The notes: generated by a model from the letters alone, not told the origin. Shown: positions 26,030-36,055, counted from the stretch's first letter. The stretch is DNA of 64,000 nucleotides from an uncultured Clostridium sp. (GCA_946540005.1 CAMNHY010000003.1:1-64000), one strand, 5' to 3'. Made by a program: numbers and translations.

Positions 26030-27118
26030 ATGGTTAACAAAAAGTTATTTGAATTCTTACATGAAATGGCCGATGAAAAAGGCATGGAATTCGAAGATTT
26101 ATTAAAAGTATTAGGAGATTCTCTTGCAGCATGTGCTAAGAGAGCTGCACAAGATTCAAATGCTACTGTCAAAGTTAGATTTGATGTAGATAATAATGAA
26201 TATTATATTGAAAAGTGTCATAAGGTTGTTGAACAACTTTCTGACAAGGATCAAGATGTTGAAATTGCTGAAATTTTATTAGAAGATGCTAAGAAAATTA
26301 AGAGAAGCGCTAAGATTGGTGATATTATCACTGAAGAAATGAATCCAAAGGATGATGAATTCTCAAGACAAGTAATTAGAAGTGTTCTATCAACATTTAA
26401 ATCAAATCTTAAGAATTTAGAGCGTGAAAAAGCATATGATTACTTTAAGAAGTATGAAGATGAAATGGTATCTGCAATTGTAACACAAATTAATGACAAG
26501 TTCTTAGTATTAGATATTGGTATGGGTGTTTCTACAATTCTTCCTACAAAAGAATTATTACCAAATGATAAATTCTATGTAGGTGATAACATTAAAGTAT
26601 ATGTTAAGCAAGTAGAAAAGACTTCTAAAGATCCTAAAGTTAAAGTTTCAAGAACTGATAGAAACTTAATCACTCGTTTAATGGAAGATACTATTCCTGA
26701 AATTAAAGAAGGTATCATTGTCATTAAGGGTATTGCAAGAGATCCAGGTAGTAGAACTAAGATTGCTGTTTATTCAACTGATCCAAAAGTTGATGCAATT
26801 GGTTCATGTGTTGGTGAAGCAGGAACTAGAATTAAAGAAATCGTTACTGCATTAAATAATGAACAAATTGATTTATATAAGTGGTCTGATGATCCAGAAG
26901 AATTAGTTACAGGTGCATTACAACCTGCTCGTGTAACTCGTGTTGTTAATATTGATGAAAGAGAAAAATCAGCTTTAGCTGTTGTTCCTGACAATCAATT
27001 ATCATTAGCAATTGGTAAGGCTGGACAAAATGTTAGATTAGCTGTTCAATCATCTGGATGGAAGATTGATATTAAATCAACAAAGGAAGCTTTAGATAGC
27101 GGTTTAATGAAATTATAA
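26030..27118 (+). CDS. nusA: Transcription termination/antitermination factor NusA
   Basis: The product has 362 residues, the Firmicutes form without the C-terminal acidic repeats. Order: N-terminal RNA polymerase-binding domain (1-130), S1 (about 133-200), KH1 and KH2 (about 205-345). VGEAGTRIKEIV and IGKAGQNVRLAVQ mark the two KH loops. It controls pausing and termination, likely also of its own operon through the leader hairpin at 25512. AGGAGG precedes ATG. Confidence 0.97.
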   Translation: MVNKKLFEFLHEMADEKGMEFEDLLKVLGDSLAACAKRAAQDSNATVKVRFDVDNNEYYIEKCHKVVEQLSDKDQDVEIAEILLEDAKKIKRSAKIGDIITEEMNPKDDEFSRQVIRSVLSTFKSNLKNLEREKAYDYFKKYEDEMVSAIVTQINDKFLVLDIGMGVSTILPTKELLPNDKFYVGDNIKVYVKQVEKTSKDPKVKVSRTDRNLITRLMEDTIPEIKEGIIVIKGIARDPGSRTKIAVYSTDPKVDAIGSCVGEAGTRIKEIVTALNNEQIDLYKWSDDPEELVTGALQPARVTRVVNIDEREKSALAVVPDNQLSLAIGKAGQNVRLAVQSSGWKIDIKSTKEALDSGLMKL

Positions 27119-27136
27119 TTTGTATTGGATACGATT

Positions 27137-27406
27137 ATGAAAGAAAAAAAACTTGTTTTAAGAAGCTGCGTTTTAACGCGTGAAACCCTTGAAAAAAAGG
27201 ATTTATTAAGAATTGTTAGATCAAAAGAAGGAATCGTTTCTGTTGATTTAACAGGCAAAGCAAATGGTCGTGGAGCATATCTTAAAAAAGATATTGATGT
27301 AGTTAAGAAAGCTAAGCAAGTTAAAATTTTAGATAAGAAACTCGAATGCAAAGTTCCTGATGAAATTTATGATCAATTAGAGGAAATTATTAATGAATCT
27401 AAATAA
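27137..27406 (+). CDS. rnpM: YlxR/RnpM family RNA-binding protein
   Basis: The product is about 89 residues (DUF448). The signature is clear: LRSCVLTRETLEKKDLLRIV at the start and KANGRGAYLKK near 40-50. In Bacillus subtilis this protein (RnpM) binds RNase P RNA and modulates its activity. I prefer ATG 27137; TTG 27125 is possible and the ribosome site is weak for both. It overlaps ylxQ by 14 bases. Confidence 0.9.
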   Translation: MKEKKLVLRSCVLTRETLEKKDLLRIVRSKEGIVSVDLTGKANGRGAYLKKDIDVVKKAKQVKILDKKLECKVPDEIYDQLEEIINESK

Positions 27407-27674
27407 TTTAGGTCTAGCGAAAGCTGCAAGAGCTATAATTACAGGTGAAGATAAGGTTATTGAAAAATTAAAACAACATAAACTTCATTTAATATTGCTA
27501 GCAAAAGACTCAGGAAGCTCTACTACTAAAAAAATTAAAGACAAAGCCTCTTTTTATGGCGTTAGAGTAAACTGCGAATTAACTTCACAAGAGCTTAGTC
27601 AAGCTATTGGTGAAATTAATATTCATGTTATTGGAATCTATAATGAGGGGTTTGCAAAATTAATAGAAAAGTAG
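27393..27674 (+). CDS. ylxQ: L7Ae-family ribosomal protein YlxQ
   Basis: The product has 93 residues. It belongs to the L7Ae/L30e/Gadd45 fold: GLAKAARAIITGEDKV, LLAKDSG and the late VIGIYNEGFAKLI fit. Relatives bind kink-turn RNA. Its place between rnpM and infB is the usual one. The start lies inside rnpM. Confidence 0.88.
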   Translation: MNLNNLGLAKAARAIITGEDKVIEKLKQHKLHLILLAKDSGSSTTKKIKDKASFYGVRVNCELTSQELSQAIGEINIHVIGIYNEGFAKLIEK

Positions 27675-27683
27675 GTGATTTTA

Positions 27684-29504
27684 TTGGCAAAGAAAAATAA
27701 TAAATCTGAGAAGCGTATTTCTAATATACCTCAGAAGGAAGCCAACAAAAATTCAAAAGGTGTTTTAATTTATAAAGAAGGAATGTCTGTTAAAGATGTT
27801 GCTGAAGGTTTACAACAAAGTGTAGGAGCTATTATAAAAAAGCTTATGATGCTTGGAGTAATGGCAAATCAAAACCAAGTTGTTGATCGTGAAACAATTG
27901 AACTTATCGCATCAGAATTTGGTGCTACATTAAAAGATGAAGTTGTAACAGACGTTACTAGATTTGATGAATTTAAAATTGAAGATGATTCAGAAAATCT
28001 TGTTAAAAGACCTCCTGTTGTAACAATTATGGGTCATGTTGACCATGGTAAAACAACATTACTTGATTTCATTAGAAATTCTCGTGTTGCTGCTGGTGAA
28101 GCCGGTGGTATCACACAACATATTGGTGCATACCAAGTAAATCATAATGGTAATTTAATTACATTTATTGATACTCCAGGTCATGCTGCATTTACTGAAA
28201 TGCGTGCACGTGGAGCTCAAGTAACAGATGTAGTAATTATCGTTGTAGCTGCAGATGATGGTGTAATGCCTCAAACTGAAGAAGCAATTGAGCATGCTAA
28301 AGCTGCAAATTGCCCAATTATTGTTGCTGTAAATAAGTGTGATAAGCCAAATGCTAATCCTACACATGTTATGGAACAATTAACAAAATATAATTTAGTA
28401 CCTGAAGAATGGGGTGGAGATATTCCATTCATTCAAATTTCAGCATTAAAGGGTACTGGTGTTGAGACACTTTTAGATACTGTAATGTTAGTTTCTGAAA
28501 TGGCTGATTTAAAGGCTAATGAAAAGAGACTTGCACTTGGTACAGTACTTGAAGCTCAACTTGATAGAAATTTAGGACCATGTGCTACATTCCTTGTACA
28601 AAATGGTACTTTAAAAACTGGTGATTATATCGTTGTAGGAGATACTTATGGTAAGATTCGTACAATGGAAGATGACCGCCATATTAAATATAATGAAGCT
28701 AAGCCTAGCCAAGCTGTTCTTGTTACTGGTTTAGATGAAGTTCCTTTTGCAGGAGACAAATTCATGGCTCTTCAAGATGAGAGACAAGCTCGTCAAATTG
28801 CAGAAGAAAGATCATATAGATCTAAGGCCAAGGAACAAGCTTCAAAATCTGTTTCATTAGAAGATTTATTCAAAAATTCTAATGACGATGATGAAAAGTC
28901 ATTAAATTTATTAATTAAAGCCGATCTTCAAGGTTCAGCAGAAGCTTTAAGACAATCAGTTGAAAAGATTAAAGTTGAAGACTTAAAGATTAATGTTATT
29001 CGTTGTTCTGTTGGTGCAATTACAGATACAGATATTTCTTTAGCTGAAGCATCTCACGCAATAGTTATCGGATTTAATGTTCGTCCTAGCCAAGCAGTTA
29101 GAGATGGTGCTCAAAGCAAAGGTGTAGAAATTAGACTTTATAGTATTATCTACAAGTTATTAGAAGATATTGAAGCTGCCTTAAAGGGTATGCTAGAACC
29201 TGAATATGAAGAAGTTATTACAGGTCATGCTGAAGTTAGACAAACTTATAAGATTTCTTCAGTTGGTACTGTTGCAGGTTGCTATGTTACTGATGGTTCA
29301 ATCGCATCACATAGCTTAGTACATATTGTACGTGACGGTATCGTTGTTTATGAAGGTCAAATGGCATCATTAAGAAGATTTAAAGATGACGTTAAGGAAG
29401 TTAAGGCTGGATTCGAATGTGGTATCACTATCGAAAAATTTAACGACATTAAAGAAGGCGACGTTTTCGAAGCTTCAATAATGAAGGAGATTAAGAGAAA
29501 ATAA
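27684..29504 (+). CDS. infB: Translation initiation factor IF-2
   Basis: The product is about 606 residues, short because the N-terminal extension is reduced to about 45 residues. GTPase motifs are GHVDHGKTT (about 116-124), DTPGH and NKCDKP. Domains II, III and IV follow and the C-terminal fMet-tRNA-binding part is complete. I chose TTG 27684, five bases after AGGTGA; GTG 27675 overlaps that ribosome site. The stop overlaps the rbfA start (TAATG). Confidence 0.97.
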   Translation: MAKKNNKSEKRISNIPQKEANKNSKGVLIYKEGMSVKDVAEGLQQSVGAIIKKLMMLGVMANQNQVVDRETIELIASEFGATLKDEVVTDVTRFDEFKIEDDSENLVKRPPVVTIMGHVDHGKTTLLDFIRNSRVAAGEAGGITQHIGAYQVNHNGNLITFIDTPGHAAFTEMRARGAQVTDVVIIVVAADDGVMPQTEEAIEHAKAANCPIIVAVNKCDKPNANPTHVMEQLTKYNLVPEEWGGDIPFIQISALKGTGVETLLDTVMLVSEMADLKANEKRLALGTVLEAQLDRNLGPCATFLVQNGTLKTGDYIVVGDTYGKIRTMEDDRHIKYNEAKPSQAVLVTGLDEVPFAGDKFMALQDERQARQIAEERSYRSKAKEQASKSVSLEDLFKNSNDDDEKSLNLLIKADLQGSAEALRQSVEKIKVEDLKINVIRCSVGAITDTDISLAEASHAIVIGFNVRPSQAVRDGAQSKGVEIRLYSIIYKLLEDIEAALKGMLEPEYEEVITGHAEVRQTYKISSVGTVAGCYVTDGSIASHSLVHIVRDGIVVYEGQMASLRRFKDDVKEVKAGFECGITIEKFNDIKEGDVFEASIMKEIKRK

Positions 29505-29863
29505 TGAGTTTAGCACTTAAAAGATTAGAATCAAATTCATTAAGAGAACTTTCAATTATTTTATCAAGAGAAAGTCGTAATGAATATCTTCATGAAGTTA
29601 CATTAACTGAAGTTAGAATTACTCGTGATTTATCTTATATGACAGTATTTTACAGTGTTTTAAATGATAAGCATAAAGAAAAAGCTGCACAAGCTTTAGA
29701 AGATTGTAAGAGTTTCTTACGTACAGCTTTATGCCAAAAAATTAATGCTCGTAAAATGCCTGAAATAATTTGGAAATATGATGAATCACTTGCATATGGT
29801 AACCATATGAATGAAATTATTGCTTCATTAAATATTCCTCATGATGATGAAGAAAATGAATAA
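29504..29863 (+). CDS. rbfA: Ribosome-binding factor A
   Basis: The product has 119 residues with the KH-like RbfA fold; EVRITRDLSYMTVFYSVL is the characteristic strand. It matures the 30S subunit and helps in cold adaptation. It is the last gene of the nusA operon here: a terminator follows, and truB, its usual follower, is 25 kb away. Confidence 0.94.
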   Translation: MSLALKRLESNSLRELSIILSRESRNEYLHEVTLTEVRITRDLSYMTVFYSVLNDKHKEKAAQALEDCKSFLRTALCQKINARKMPEIIWKYDESLAYGNHMNEIIASLNIPHDDEENE

Positions 29864-29873
29864 TTAAAATTTT

Positions 29874-29912
29874 AAACCTATCATTAAAAAAATAATGGTA
29901 GGTTTTAATTTT
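29874..29912 (+). terminator. Intrinsic terminator of the nusA-infB operon
   Basis: AAACCTATCATTA (29874-29886) pairs with TAATGGTAGGTTT (29893-29905), ending in a T-rich tail. Confidence 0.8.
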
Positions 29913-29962
29913 ATATATGAATAATTATAATATATAAGAATGATAAAAAAAGTCCTTAGTTG

Positions 29963-29971
29963 TGGTATAAT
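29963..29971 (+). promoter_or_regulatory. Extended -10 promoter of FAD-protein pair
   Basis: TGGTATAAT at 29963-29971, 16 bases before ATG 29988. It shows that the longer frame from 29940 is not translated. Confidence 0.6.
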
Positions 29972-29987
29972 CATAATGGTGATTAAA

Positions 29988-31151
29988 ATGAAAATTGCAG
30001 TTATAGGTGGAGGAGCATCAGGACTTTTTTTATCTAGCTATTTGATGCGTAAATATAAAAATATAAATATTACAATATTTGATAAAAATAAATCTCTTGG
30101 TAGAAAATTACTCGCAACAGGTAATGGTAAATGTAATTTTTCAAATTTTAAAGCTTTACCATCTGATTACAATAATGAAGAATTCATTAATAAATTATTT
30201 AATAAATGTTCTAAGGAAGAATTAATTAATTATTTTTCATCTCTTGGACTAATGTTTTATTTTGATGAAGAAGGAAGAATGTATCCTATTTCTAATTCAA
30301 GCCAAACTATTTTAAATTTATTTTTATTAGATTTAAAAGGAGCAAATGTTAAATTAGAAACTACAGTTAATAATATTTATCAAAAAAATAATAAAGTTTA
30401 TGTTAATGATTTAGAATTTGATTATGCTGTAATGAGTAGTGGTTCAAATGCTAGTATCGATATTAAAAAATGTGATTCTACTTATAATTATTTTAAAAAT
30501 TTAAATTTAAAATTTGTTAAATTAAGACCAAGTTTGGTTGGATTTAAATCATTTGATAAAGATATAAATATTCTTAAAGGATATCGTTCTAAAGGAGTAG
30601 TCTCACTTATTAGAAATAATAAAATTATTTTTAATGAATTTGGAGAAATAATTTTTAAAGAAGACGGAATATCTGGAATAGTAATAATGAATGCTAGTCA
30701 TTATTACGAAGATGGTGATGAATTAAGAATTAATTTATTACCAAATATTGATTTAAATGAATTATTTTATAAAATTGAAAATAGAAAAAAGGAAAATACT
30801 AATCCAAATTATTATCTAGAACCTATTTTCCATAATCAAATTATTTCATATTTGGTTAAAAAGAATATTTTAGATACTAAAGATATTATAGGATTATTAT
30901 CTAATTTCAATCCATTAATTAGAAGTACATATGACATTAAGGATAGTCAAGTATTAAAAGGCGGTATTGATGTATCTGAAATTGATGATGATTTTAGATT
31001 AAAAAAATATAATTTAATTTTTGCAACAGGAGAAGTCTTAGATATTAATGGACTATGCGGTGGCTATAATTTAATGTTTGCATTTATGTCAGCTCTTGTT
31101 TGCGCAAAAAAAATTGGAGAAATTTATGAAAATAAAAATAACAAATTATAA
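29988..31151 (+). CDS. FAD-dependent oxidoreductase, HI0933/BaiN-like
   Basis: The product is about 387 residues. The FAD-binding start is IAVIGGGASGLFLSSYL, followed by KSLGRKLLATGNGKCNFSN, the hallmark of the HI0933 family. The end carries FATGEVLDINGLCGGYN. Members include BaiN of bile acid metabolism, but most have no known substrate. GGTG lies upstream of ATG. It overlaps the next FAD gene by 26 bases. Confidence 0.86.
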   Translation: MKIAVIGGGASGLFLSSYLMRKYKNINITIFDKNKSLGRKLLATGNGKCNFSNFKALPSDYNNEEFINKLFNKCSKEELINYFSSLGLMFYFDEEGRMYPISNSSQTILNLFLLDLKGANVKLETTVNNIYQKNNKVYVNDLEFDYAVMSSGSNASIDIKKCDSTYNYFKNLNLKFVKLRPSLVGFKSFDKDINILKGYRSKGVVSLIRNNKIIFNEFGEIIFKEDGISGIVIMNASHYYEDGDELRINLLPNIDLNELFYKIENRKKENTNPNYYLEPIFHNQIISYLVKKNILDTKDIIGLLSNFNPLIRSTYDIKDSQVLKGGIDVSEIDDDFRLKKYNLIFATGEVLDINGLCGGYNLMFAFMSALVCAKKIGEIYENKNNKL

Positions 31152-32703
31152 AGTATCATTATCTAAAAAAGATAATCCACTTATAAATTTAATTTCAAAA
31201 GATTTAAAAATCAATAAAGCTAATATTCATAATATTTATGTTGAAAAAGAATCTGTAGACGCAAGACATAAACAAAATATTTATATTTCATATAATTTAA
31301 TAATTGATATTGATGACACTATTTTTGATAAAATTAAAAATAATGTAAATGTTTCAATTTATAATGATGAAAAAGTAGTATTAGAATATCCATTATGGAA
31401 AGAAAAATATAGACCAGTTATTGTAGGATTTGGTCCTGCAGGTATTTTTGCAGCCCTTTATTTAACTAGATGTAAAGCTAATCCAATAATTCTTGAACGT
31501 GGTTCAGACATGGATAATAGAATTAAAGATGTTGAGAATTTTATCAATAATAAAATTATTGATGAAAATTCAAATATTCAATTTGGAGAAGGTGGAGCCG
31601 GAACATTTAGTGATGGTAAATTAACAACTAATGTAAAAGACAAGTTATTAACATTTATCATTCAAGAATTTGTAAATTATGGTGCTCCAAGTAATATTTT
31701 ATATGAGTCAAAGCCTCATATTGGTACTGACTATTTACGTAAAGTAATTAAGAATATGCGTCTTGATATGGAAAAAAATGGAGCTACATTCTATTTTAAC
31801 ACTAAGTTTGATGATTATATTGAAAATAAAGATTCTATTACAGTAAAAACTACTGGAGTTAATAAGTTAGAATTAGTTACTGATCATTTAATTTTAGGCT
31901 TAGGACATAGCGCAAGAGACACATTAAAGATGTTATATGATAAAAATATCAAAATGGAAGCCAAAGCTTTTTCAATGGGTGTTAGAATTGAACATAAAAG
32001 AGATAAAATTAATGAAATTCAATACGGAAAAGCTTATAAAGTTTTACCACCTGCAAGTTATAAATTAGTTGCACATTTAAATAGTGGTAGAAGTGTTTAT
32101 TCATTTTGTATGTGCCCAGGTGGTACAATTATGGCATCTACAAGTGAAAAAAATAGTATTGTTACAAATGGTATGAGCTATTATGCGCGTGATTTAGAGA
32201 ATTCAAATGCTGCATTACTTGTAAATGTAAATCCTGAAGATTTTGTTAAAAATTCAATATTAGATGGATTAAGCTATCAAGAATTTTATGAAAGAAAAGC
32301 TTTTGAATTTTCAAAGGATTATAGAGCGCCAATAAATTTATGTAAAGAATTTATTGAAGGTAAAGTAGCAACAGAAATTAGAAGTGTTAAACCTAGCTAT
32401 CCAATGGGATATGTCTTTGCTGATTTTAAAGAATGTTTACCAGATTATGTTGTAGATTCTTTAAGAGAGGCTATTCCTTTATTTGATAAGAAGATGCATG
32501 GATATAATGATCCAGATGCAGTTTTAACTGGAATTGAAACAAGATCTAGTTGTCCTGTTAGAATATTAAGAGATGATTTTAGACAAAGCAGTTTAAAATA
32601 TATTTATCCAATAGGTGAAGGTGCAGGATATGCTGGTGGTATATCAAGTGCAGCATTAGATGGATTAAAGACTGCAATAAGTATTTGTGAAAAGAGTGAA
32701 TAA
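31126..32703 (+). CDS. FAD-dependent dehydrogenase, COG2509 family
   Basis: The product is about 525 residues. An N-terminal domain of about 100 residues precedes the FAD fingerprint VGFGPAGIFAALYL. GEGGAGTFSDGKL, CMCPGGTIMAS and GEGAGYAGGISSAALDG are typical of this widespread uncharacterised family. The start ATG 31126 has TTGGAG before it, inside the previous gene. Co-translation with another FAD enzyme suggests a shared pathway, which I cannot name. Confidence 0.87.
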   Translation: MKIKITNYKVSLSKKDNPLINLISKDLKINKANIHNIYVEKESVDARHKQNIYISYNLIIDIDDTIFDKIKNNVNVSIYNDEKVVLEYPLWKEKYRPVIVGFGPAGIFAALYLTRCKANPIILERGSDMDNRIKDVENFINNKIIDENSNIQFGEGGAGTFSDGKLTTNVKDKLLTFIIQEFVNYGAPSNILYESKPHIGTDYLRKVIKNMRLDMEKNGATFYFNTKFDDYIENKDSITVKTTGVNKLELVTDHLILGLGHSARDTLKMLYDKNIKMEAKAFSMGVRIEHKRDKINEIQYGKAYKVLPPASYKLVAHLNSGRSVYSFCMCPGGTIMASTSEKNSIVTNGMSYYARDLENSNAALLVNVNPEDFVKNSILDGLSYQEFYERKAFEFSKDYRAPINLCKEFIEGKVATEIRSVKPSYPMGYVFADFKECLPDYVVDSLREAIPLFDKKMHGYNDPDAVLTGIETRSSCPVRILRDDFRQSSLKYIYPIGEGAGYAGGISSAALDGLKTAISICEKSE

Positions 32704-32705
32704 TT

Positions 32706-34241
32706 ATGGCAAATAATAAAAGAACAACTTCGAAGAAAAGTAGTTCATCATTAGAAAAAAGCATCAAAAAAGGTGCTAAAAAAGTTTATAAAAAAAATAA
32801 AAATAAACCTGTATTTTGGATTGTTTTATTAATTTTAATAATCATAATTGCGGGTGCAGCAATCTTTTTTGTTAAAATGAATCCCAATTTAATCAAGGAT
32901 TTGACTGACACAAAGAATACAACTTCTGAGATTAGTGGTACAAAAGAATCAAATATAGTCCCAAGTGACTCAAAGAATACAACTCCTGAAATTAGTGGTA
33001 CAAAAGAATCAAATATAAACCCAAGTGACACAAAAAATACAACTACACATGTTCATCATGATGAAAAAATGGAAGGTGTTGTCTATGATGATTTTCAAAT
33101 TCATTTTTTAGAATTCTCATCAGATAGTGCAGGAGATTCTGTTTATATTAAAGCCGGAGATACAGATATTTTAATTGATGCGGGTAACAAGAATGATAAT
33201 AGTGAAAAATTAAAATCACAAATTGATAATTATTGTCATGATAATAAATTAGAATATGTAATAATAACTCATGGTGATTCAGACCATATAACTTCTTTTT
33301 ATGGTAGTAGTAAGAAAAATGGTTTATTGTATACTTATGATGTTGGTACAATAATTTATAATCAAAATACTAATAAGTCTAATAAGACTACTAGTTTATA
33401 TTCTAATTTAATGAGAGCTGTAGATTATTGTGTATCAAAAGGTACTACAAGAAAATATGCACATGAATATTTTGAAGAAGATAAATTAACTGCTAAATCT
33501 GATTCTTATATTAAATTATCAGATAATGTTGAAATGGATATTTTATATAATCCTTATTATTTTACAAAAACAGATGATGAAAATAACTATTCAGTATGTA
33601 CTTTATTTAAATATACAAGCGGTACTGAAACTCATAATTTCTTATTAACAGGTGATTTAGAAAAAGAAGGTGAGGAAGCATTAGTTAAACATTATCAAAA
33701 AGGTACATATGGTACTCTTCCTCATGTTGATTTGTATAAAGGAGGTCATCATGGTTCTAAGACTAGTAGTAATACAATTTTACTAGATACGATTACTCCT
33801 GATATTTGTTGTGTATGTAGTTGTGCTGGTACAAATGAATATACAACTGATTATACAAATCAGTTCCCAACTCAACAATTTATTAATAGAATTGCTAAAT
33901 ATACTGAAAAAGTATATATAACTGGTCTATATGAAAATGGTTCATTTAAACCAATGAATGGAAGAATTACTATATCTTGTGGTTTTGATTCAAATACTAA
34001 TAAAGTAGAAGTAGGTATAGCTGCAACTAATAATTTAATCAAACTTAAAGATAGTGATTGGTTTAATGAAACTATTTATGTAAAAAATTATAAAGAAGCT
34101 ACTAGTAAAGATTTAGATAATATTAACAGTTGTCCTCACGGAAATAATTCTGATAAAGCTGGTTCAAATATTTTCTATACGAAGGATGACCCAAATGTAA
34201 AAGCCGTTCCAAGAAGAATTTGGCCAAGTTATGGTGTATAA
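32706..34241 (+). CDS. Membrane-anchored metallo-beta-lactamase-fold protein, ComEC C-terminal type
   Basis: The product has 511 residues. A Lys-rich cytosolic start is followed by one membrane segment (about 36-59), a linker with a 20-residue tandem repeat (68 onward) and a histidine-rich THVHHDEK. The metallo-beta-lactamase domain lies outside the membrane, with THGDSDH, LLTGDLE and KGGHHGSKTS, as in the soluble domain of ComEC/Rec2. The membrane channel of ComEC is absent, so this is a stand-alone domain, perhaps an extracellular nuclease or phosphodiesterase. The last 90 residues are unassigned and end in RRIWPSYGV. It follows the FAD gene by two bases. Confidence 0.78.
   Translation: MANNKRTTSKKSSSSLEKSIKKGAKKVYKKNKNKPVFWIVLLILIIIIAGAAIFFVKMNPNLIKDLTDTKNTTSEISGTKESNIVPSDSKNTTPEISGTKESNINPSDTKNTTTHVHHDEKMEGVVYDDFQIHFLEFSSDSAGDSVYIKAGDTDILIDAGNKNDNSEKLKSQIDNYCHDNKLEYVIITHGDSDHITSFYGSSKKNGLLYTYDVGTIIYNQNTNKSNKTTSLYSNLMRAVDYCVSKGTTRKYAHEYFEEDKLTAKSDSYIKLSDNVEMDILYNPYYFTKTDDENNYSVCTLFKYTSGTETHNFLLTGDLEKEGEEALVKHYQKGTYGTLPHVDLYKGGHHGSKTSSNTILLDTITPDICCVCSCAGTNEYTTDYTNQFPTQQFINRIAKYTEKVYITGLYENGSFKPMNGRITISCGFDSNTNKVEVGIAATNNLIKLKDSDWFNETIYVKNYKEATSKDLDNINSCPHGNNSDKAGSNIFYTKDDPNVKAVPRRIWPSYGV
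32907..33044 (+). repeat. 60-base in-frame tandem repeat, 2.3 copies
   Basis: Copies at 32907-32966 and 32967-33026 with a partial third (33027-33044) encode DTKNTTSEISGTKESNIVPS and a close variant. They lengthen the linker between membrane anchor and catalytic domain. Copy number may vary between strains. Confidence 0.85.
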
Positions 34242-34262
34242 TATTATTAAGGAGTGATACAA

Positions 34263-35384
34263 ATGAAAATTGCATTTGTGATAGATCAATATAGTCAAGG
34301 TAATAATGGTACAACTATGACAGTAAGACGTTTCGCAGAAACCTTGACTGCACATGGTCATGAAATTATTGTTATTTGTGGTAAAGGTTCTGGTAATGAA
34401 AAAGTTTATCAGACTGGAGAAATTCATTATATCGCATTTAAAAATTTAATACATAAGCAAGGAATGATTTTTGCAAAATATAATAAGAAAATTGTAGAAG
34501 AAGCAATCAAGGATTGTGATGTAGTTCACTTCTTATTACCTTTTGGTTTAGAAAAAAAGACTAAAAAATTATGTGATAAATTAAATATTCCAACAACTTC
34601 AGCATTCCATTGCCAACCTCAAAATATATCTTCAACTGCTCATCTTGGTAAATCAAAATTTGTTAACTGGATACTATTTAGATATTTTAGAAGATTTTAT
34701 AATAAATTTAATGATATTCATTGTCCATCTATTATGATAAGAGATGAATTAATTAAACATAAATATAAATCTAATTTACATGTAATATCTAATGGTATTA
34801 CTGATTATTTTCATAAGATTGATGCGGTTAGACCAGAATTTTTAAAAGATAAAATATGTATCGTTATGACTGGTAGATATTCAATTGAAAAGAGACAAGA
34901 TTTATTAATTAATGCGGTTAAAAATTCTAAATATGAAAATCGTATTCAATTAATACTATGTGGTCAAGGTCCTTGGCAAAAAAAGCTTGAAAAGTTATCA
35001 AAAGATTTAACTAATAAACCTATGATGGGATTCCATACTCCTGAAGAATTAAGATATATTTTATCTTATTCTGATTTATATGTTCATTGTAGTGATGCAG
35101 AGATTGAAGGAATGGCTTGTACAGAAGCATTTGCGTGCGGACTTGTACCTATTATTAGTGATTCTAAAAAATCAGCAACTGGTCAATTTGCGATAACTAA
35201 TGAATCCTTATTTAAAGCTGGAGATTATCTTGATTTAAGAGATAAAATTGATTATTTATTAGATAATCCTCAAAGAAAAGCAGAATTATCTAGATTATAT
35301 ATTGAAGAAAGTAAAAAATATTTAATTGATAATTGTGTTAAACAATTTGAAAAAGAAATATTAGAAAAAGCTATTAAAAAATAA
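34263..35384 (+). CDS. Glycosyltransferase family 4
   Basis: The product is about 373 residues with a GT-B fold. The N-terminal half begins IAFVIDQYSQGNNGTTMT. The C-terminal half has GRYSIEKRQDLLI and the retaining-enzyme E-x7-E motif at Glu280 and Glu288. Relatives add sugars to membrane lipids (diacylglycerol glucosyltransferases, PimB) or to polymers. A glycolipid role fits this bacterial lineage but is inference. AAGGAGTG precedes ATG 34263. Confidence 0.83.
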   Translation: MKIAFVIDQYSQGNNGTTMTVRRFAETLTAHGHEIIVICGKGSGNEKVYQTGEIHYIAFKNLIHKQGMIFAKYNKKIVEEAIKDCDVVHFLLPFGLEKKTKKLCDKLNIPTTSAFHCQPQNISSTAHLGKSKFVNWILFRYFRRFYNKFNDIHCPSIMIRDELIKHKYKSNLHVISNGITDYFHKIDAVRPEFLKDKICIVMTGRYSIEKRQDLLINAVKNSKYENRIQLILCGQGPWQKKLEKLSKDLTNKPMMGFHTPEELRYILSYSDLYVHCSDAEIEGMACTEAFACGLVPIISDSKKSATGQFAITNESLFKAGDYLDLRDKIDYLLDNPQRKAELSRLYIEESKKYLIDNCVKQFEKEILEKAIKK

Positions 35385-35405
35385 TTAATAGTTTAGGTGT
35401 ATCAA

Positions 35406-36053
35406 ATGGAAAAATTCATTTTAATTTTAGATATTATTGGCGCTATCGCGTTTGCATATTCTGGTGTAGTTGTAGCGATAAAACATAAAATGGACTTACT
35501 TGGTGTAATTTTATTAGGATGTATTACAGCATGTGGTGGTGGAGTATTTAGAGATATAATTTTAGGTAATTTTCCTGTATCACTATTTATTTTTCCAAAT
35601 TATGAATTAATTGCAGCATTTATTACAACAATAGTATTATTTATTTTCTTTTATTTAAAGAAAGATATGTCTTTCTTTGAAAAAAAGTGGTTTAAAACGC
35701 TTAACACAATTTTAGATGCAATAGGTCTTGGTGTATTTGTAATAATCGGTGCTAATGTAGCAATGAAAGAAAATTATACTAATTGGTTTCTTGTAATATT
35801 TTTAGCTACATTAACTGCTACAGGTGGAGGAATCTTAAGAGATTTATTAGCTTTAAGAATACCAGTTATATTTAGTCGCCATATTTACGCAATTGCGGCT
35901 ATTGTAGAAGCTATTATTTATTATTTTATGGCAAAAAATAATGTAGATATTAGAATATCAACAGTATTTTGTTTATTATTTATTGTTTTAATAAGATATT
36001 TTGCATATAAGTTTAGAATAAATCTACCTCATGTTGAACTAAATGAAGATTAA
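35406..36053 (+). CDS. TRIC-type/UPF0126 membrane channel protein
   Basis: The product is about 215 residues with around seven membrane segments, made of two similar halves (about 5-85 and 95-175). Both carry a GGG-x2-RD motif (ACGGGVFRDIIL and ATGGGILRDLLA), the mark of UPF0126, the bacterial relatives of trimeric intracellular cation channels. They conduct cations as trimers. AGGTG lies seven bases before ATG 35406. Confidence 0.9.
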   Translation: MEKFILILDIIGAIAFAYSGVVVAIKHKMDLLGVILLGCITACGGGVFRDIILGNFPVSLFIFPNYELIAAFITTIVLFIFFYLKKDMSFFEKKWFKTLNTILDAIGLGVFVIIGANVAMKENYTNWFLVIFLATLTATGGGILRDLLALRIPVIFSRHIYAIAAIVEAIIYYFMAKNNVDIRISTVFCLLFIVLIRYFAYKFRINLPHVELNED

Positions 36054-36055
36054 AA

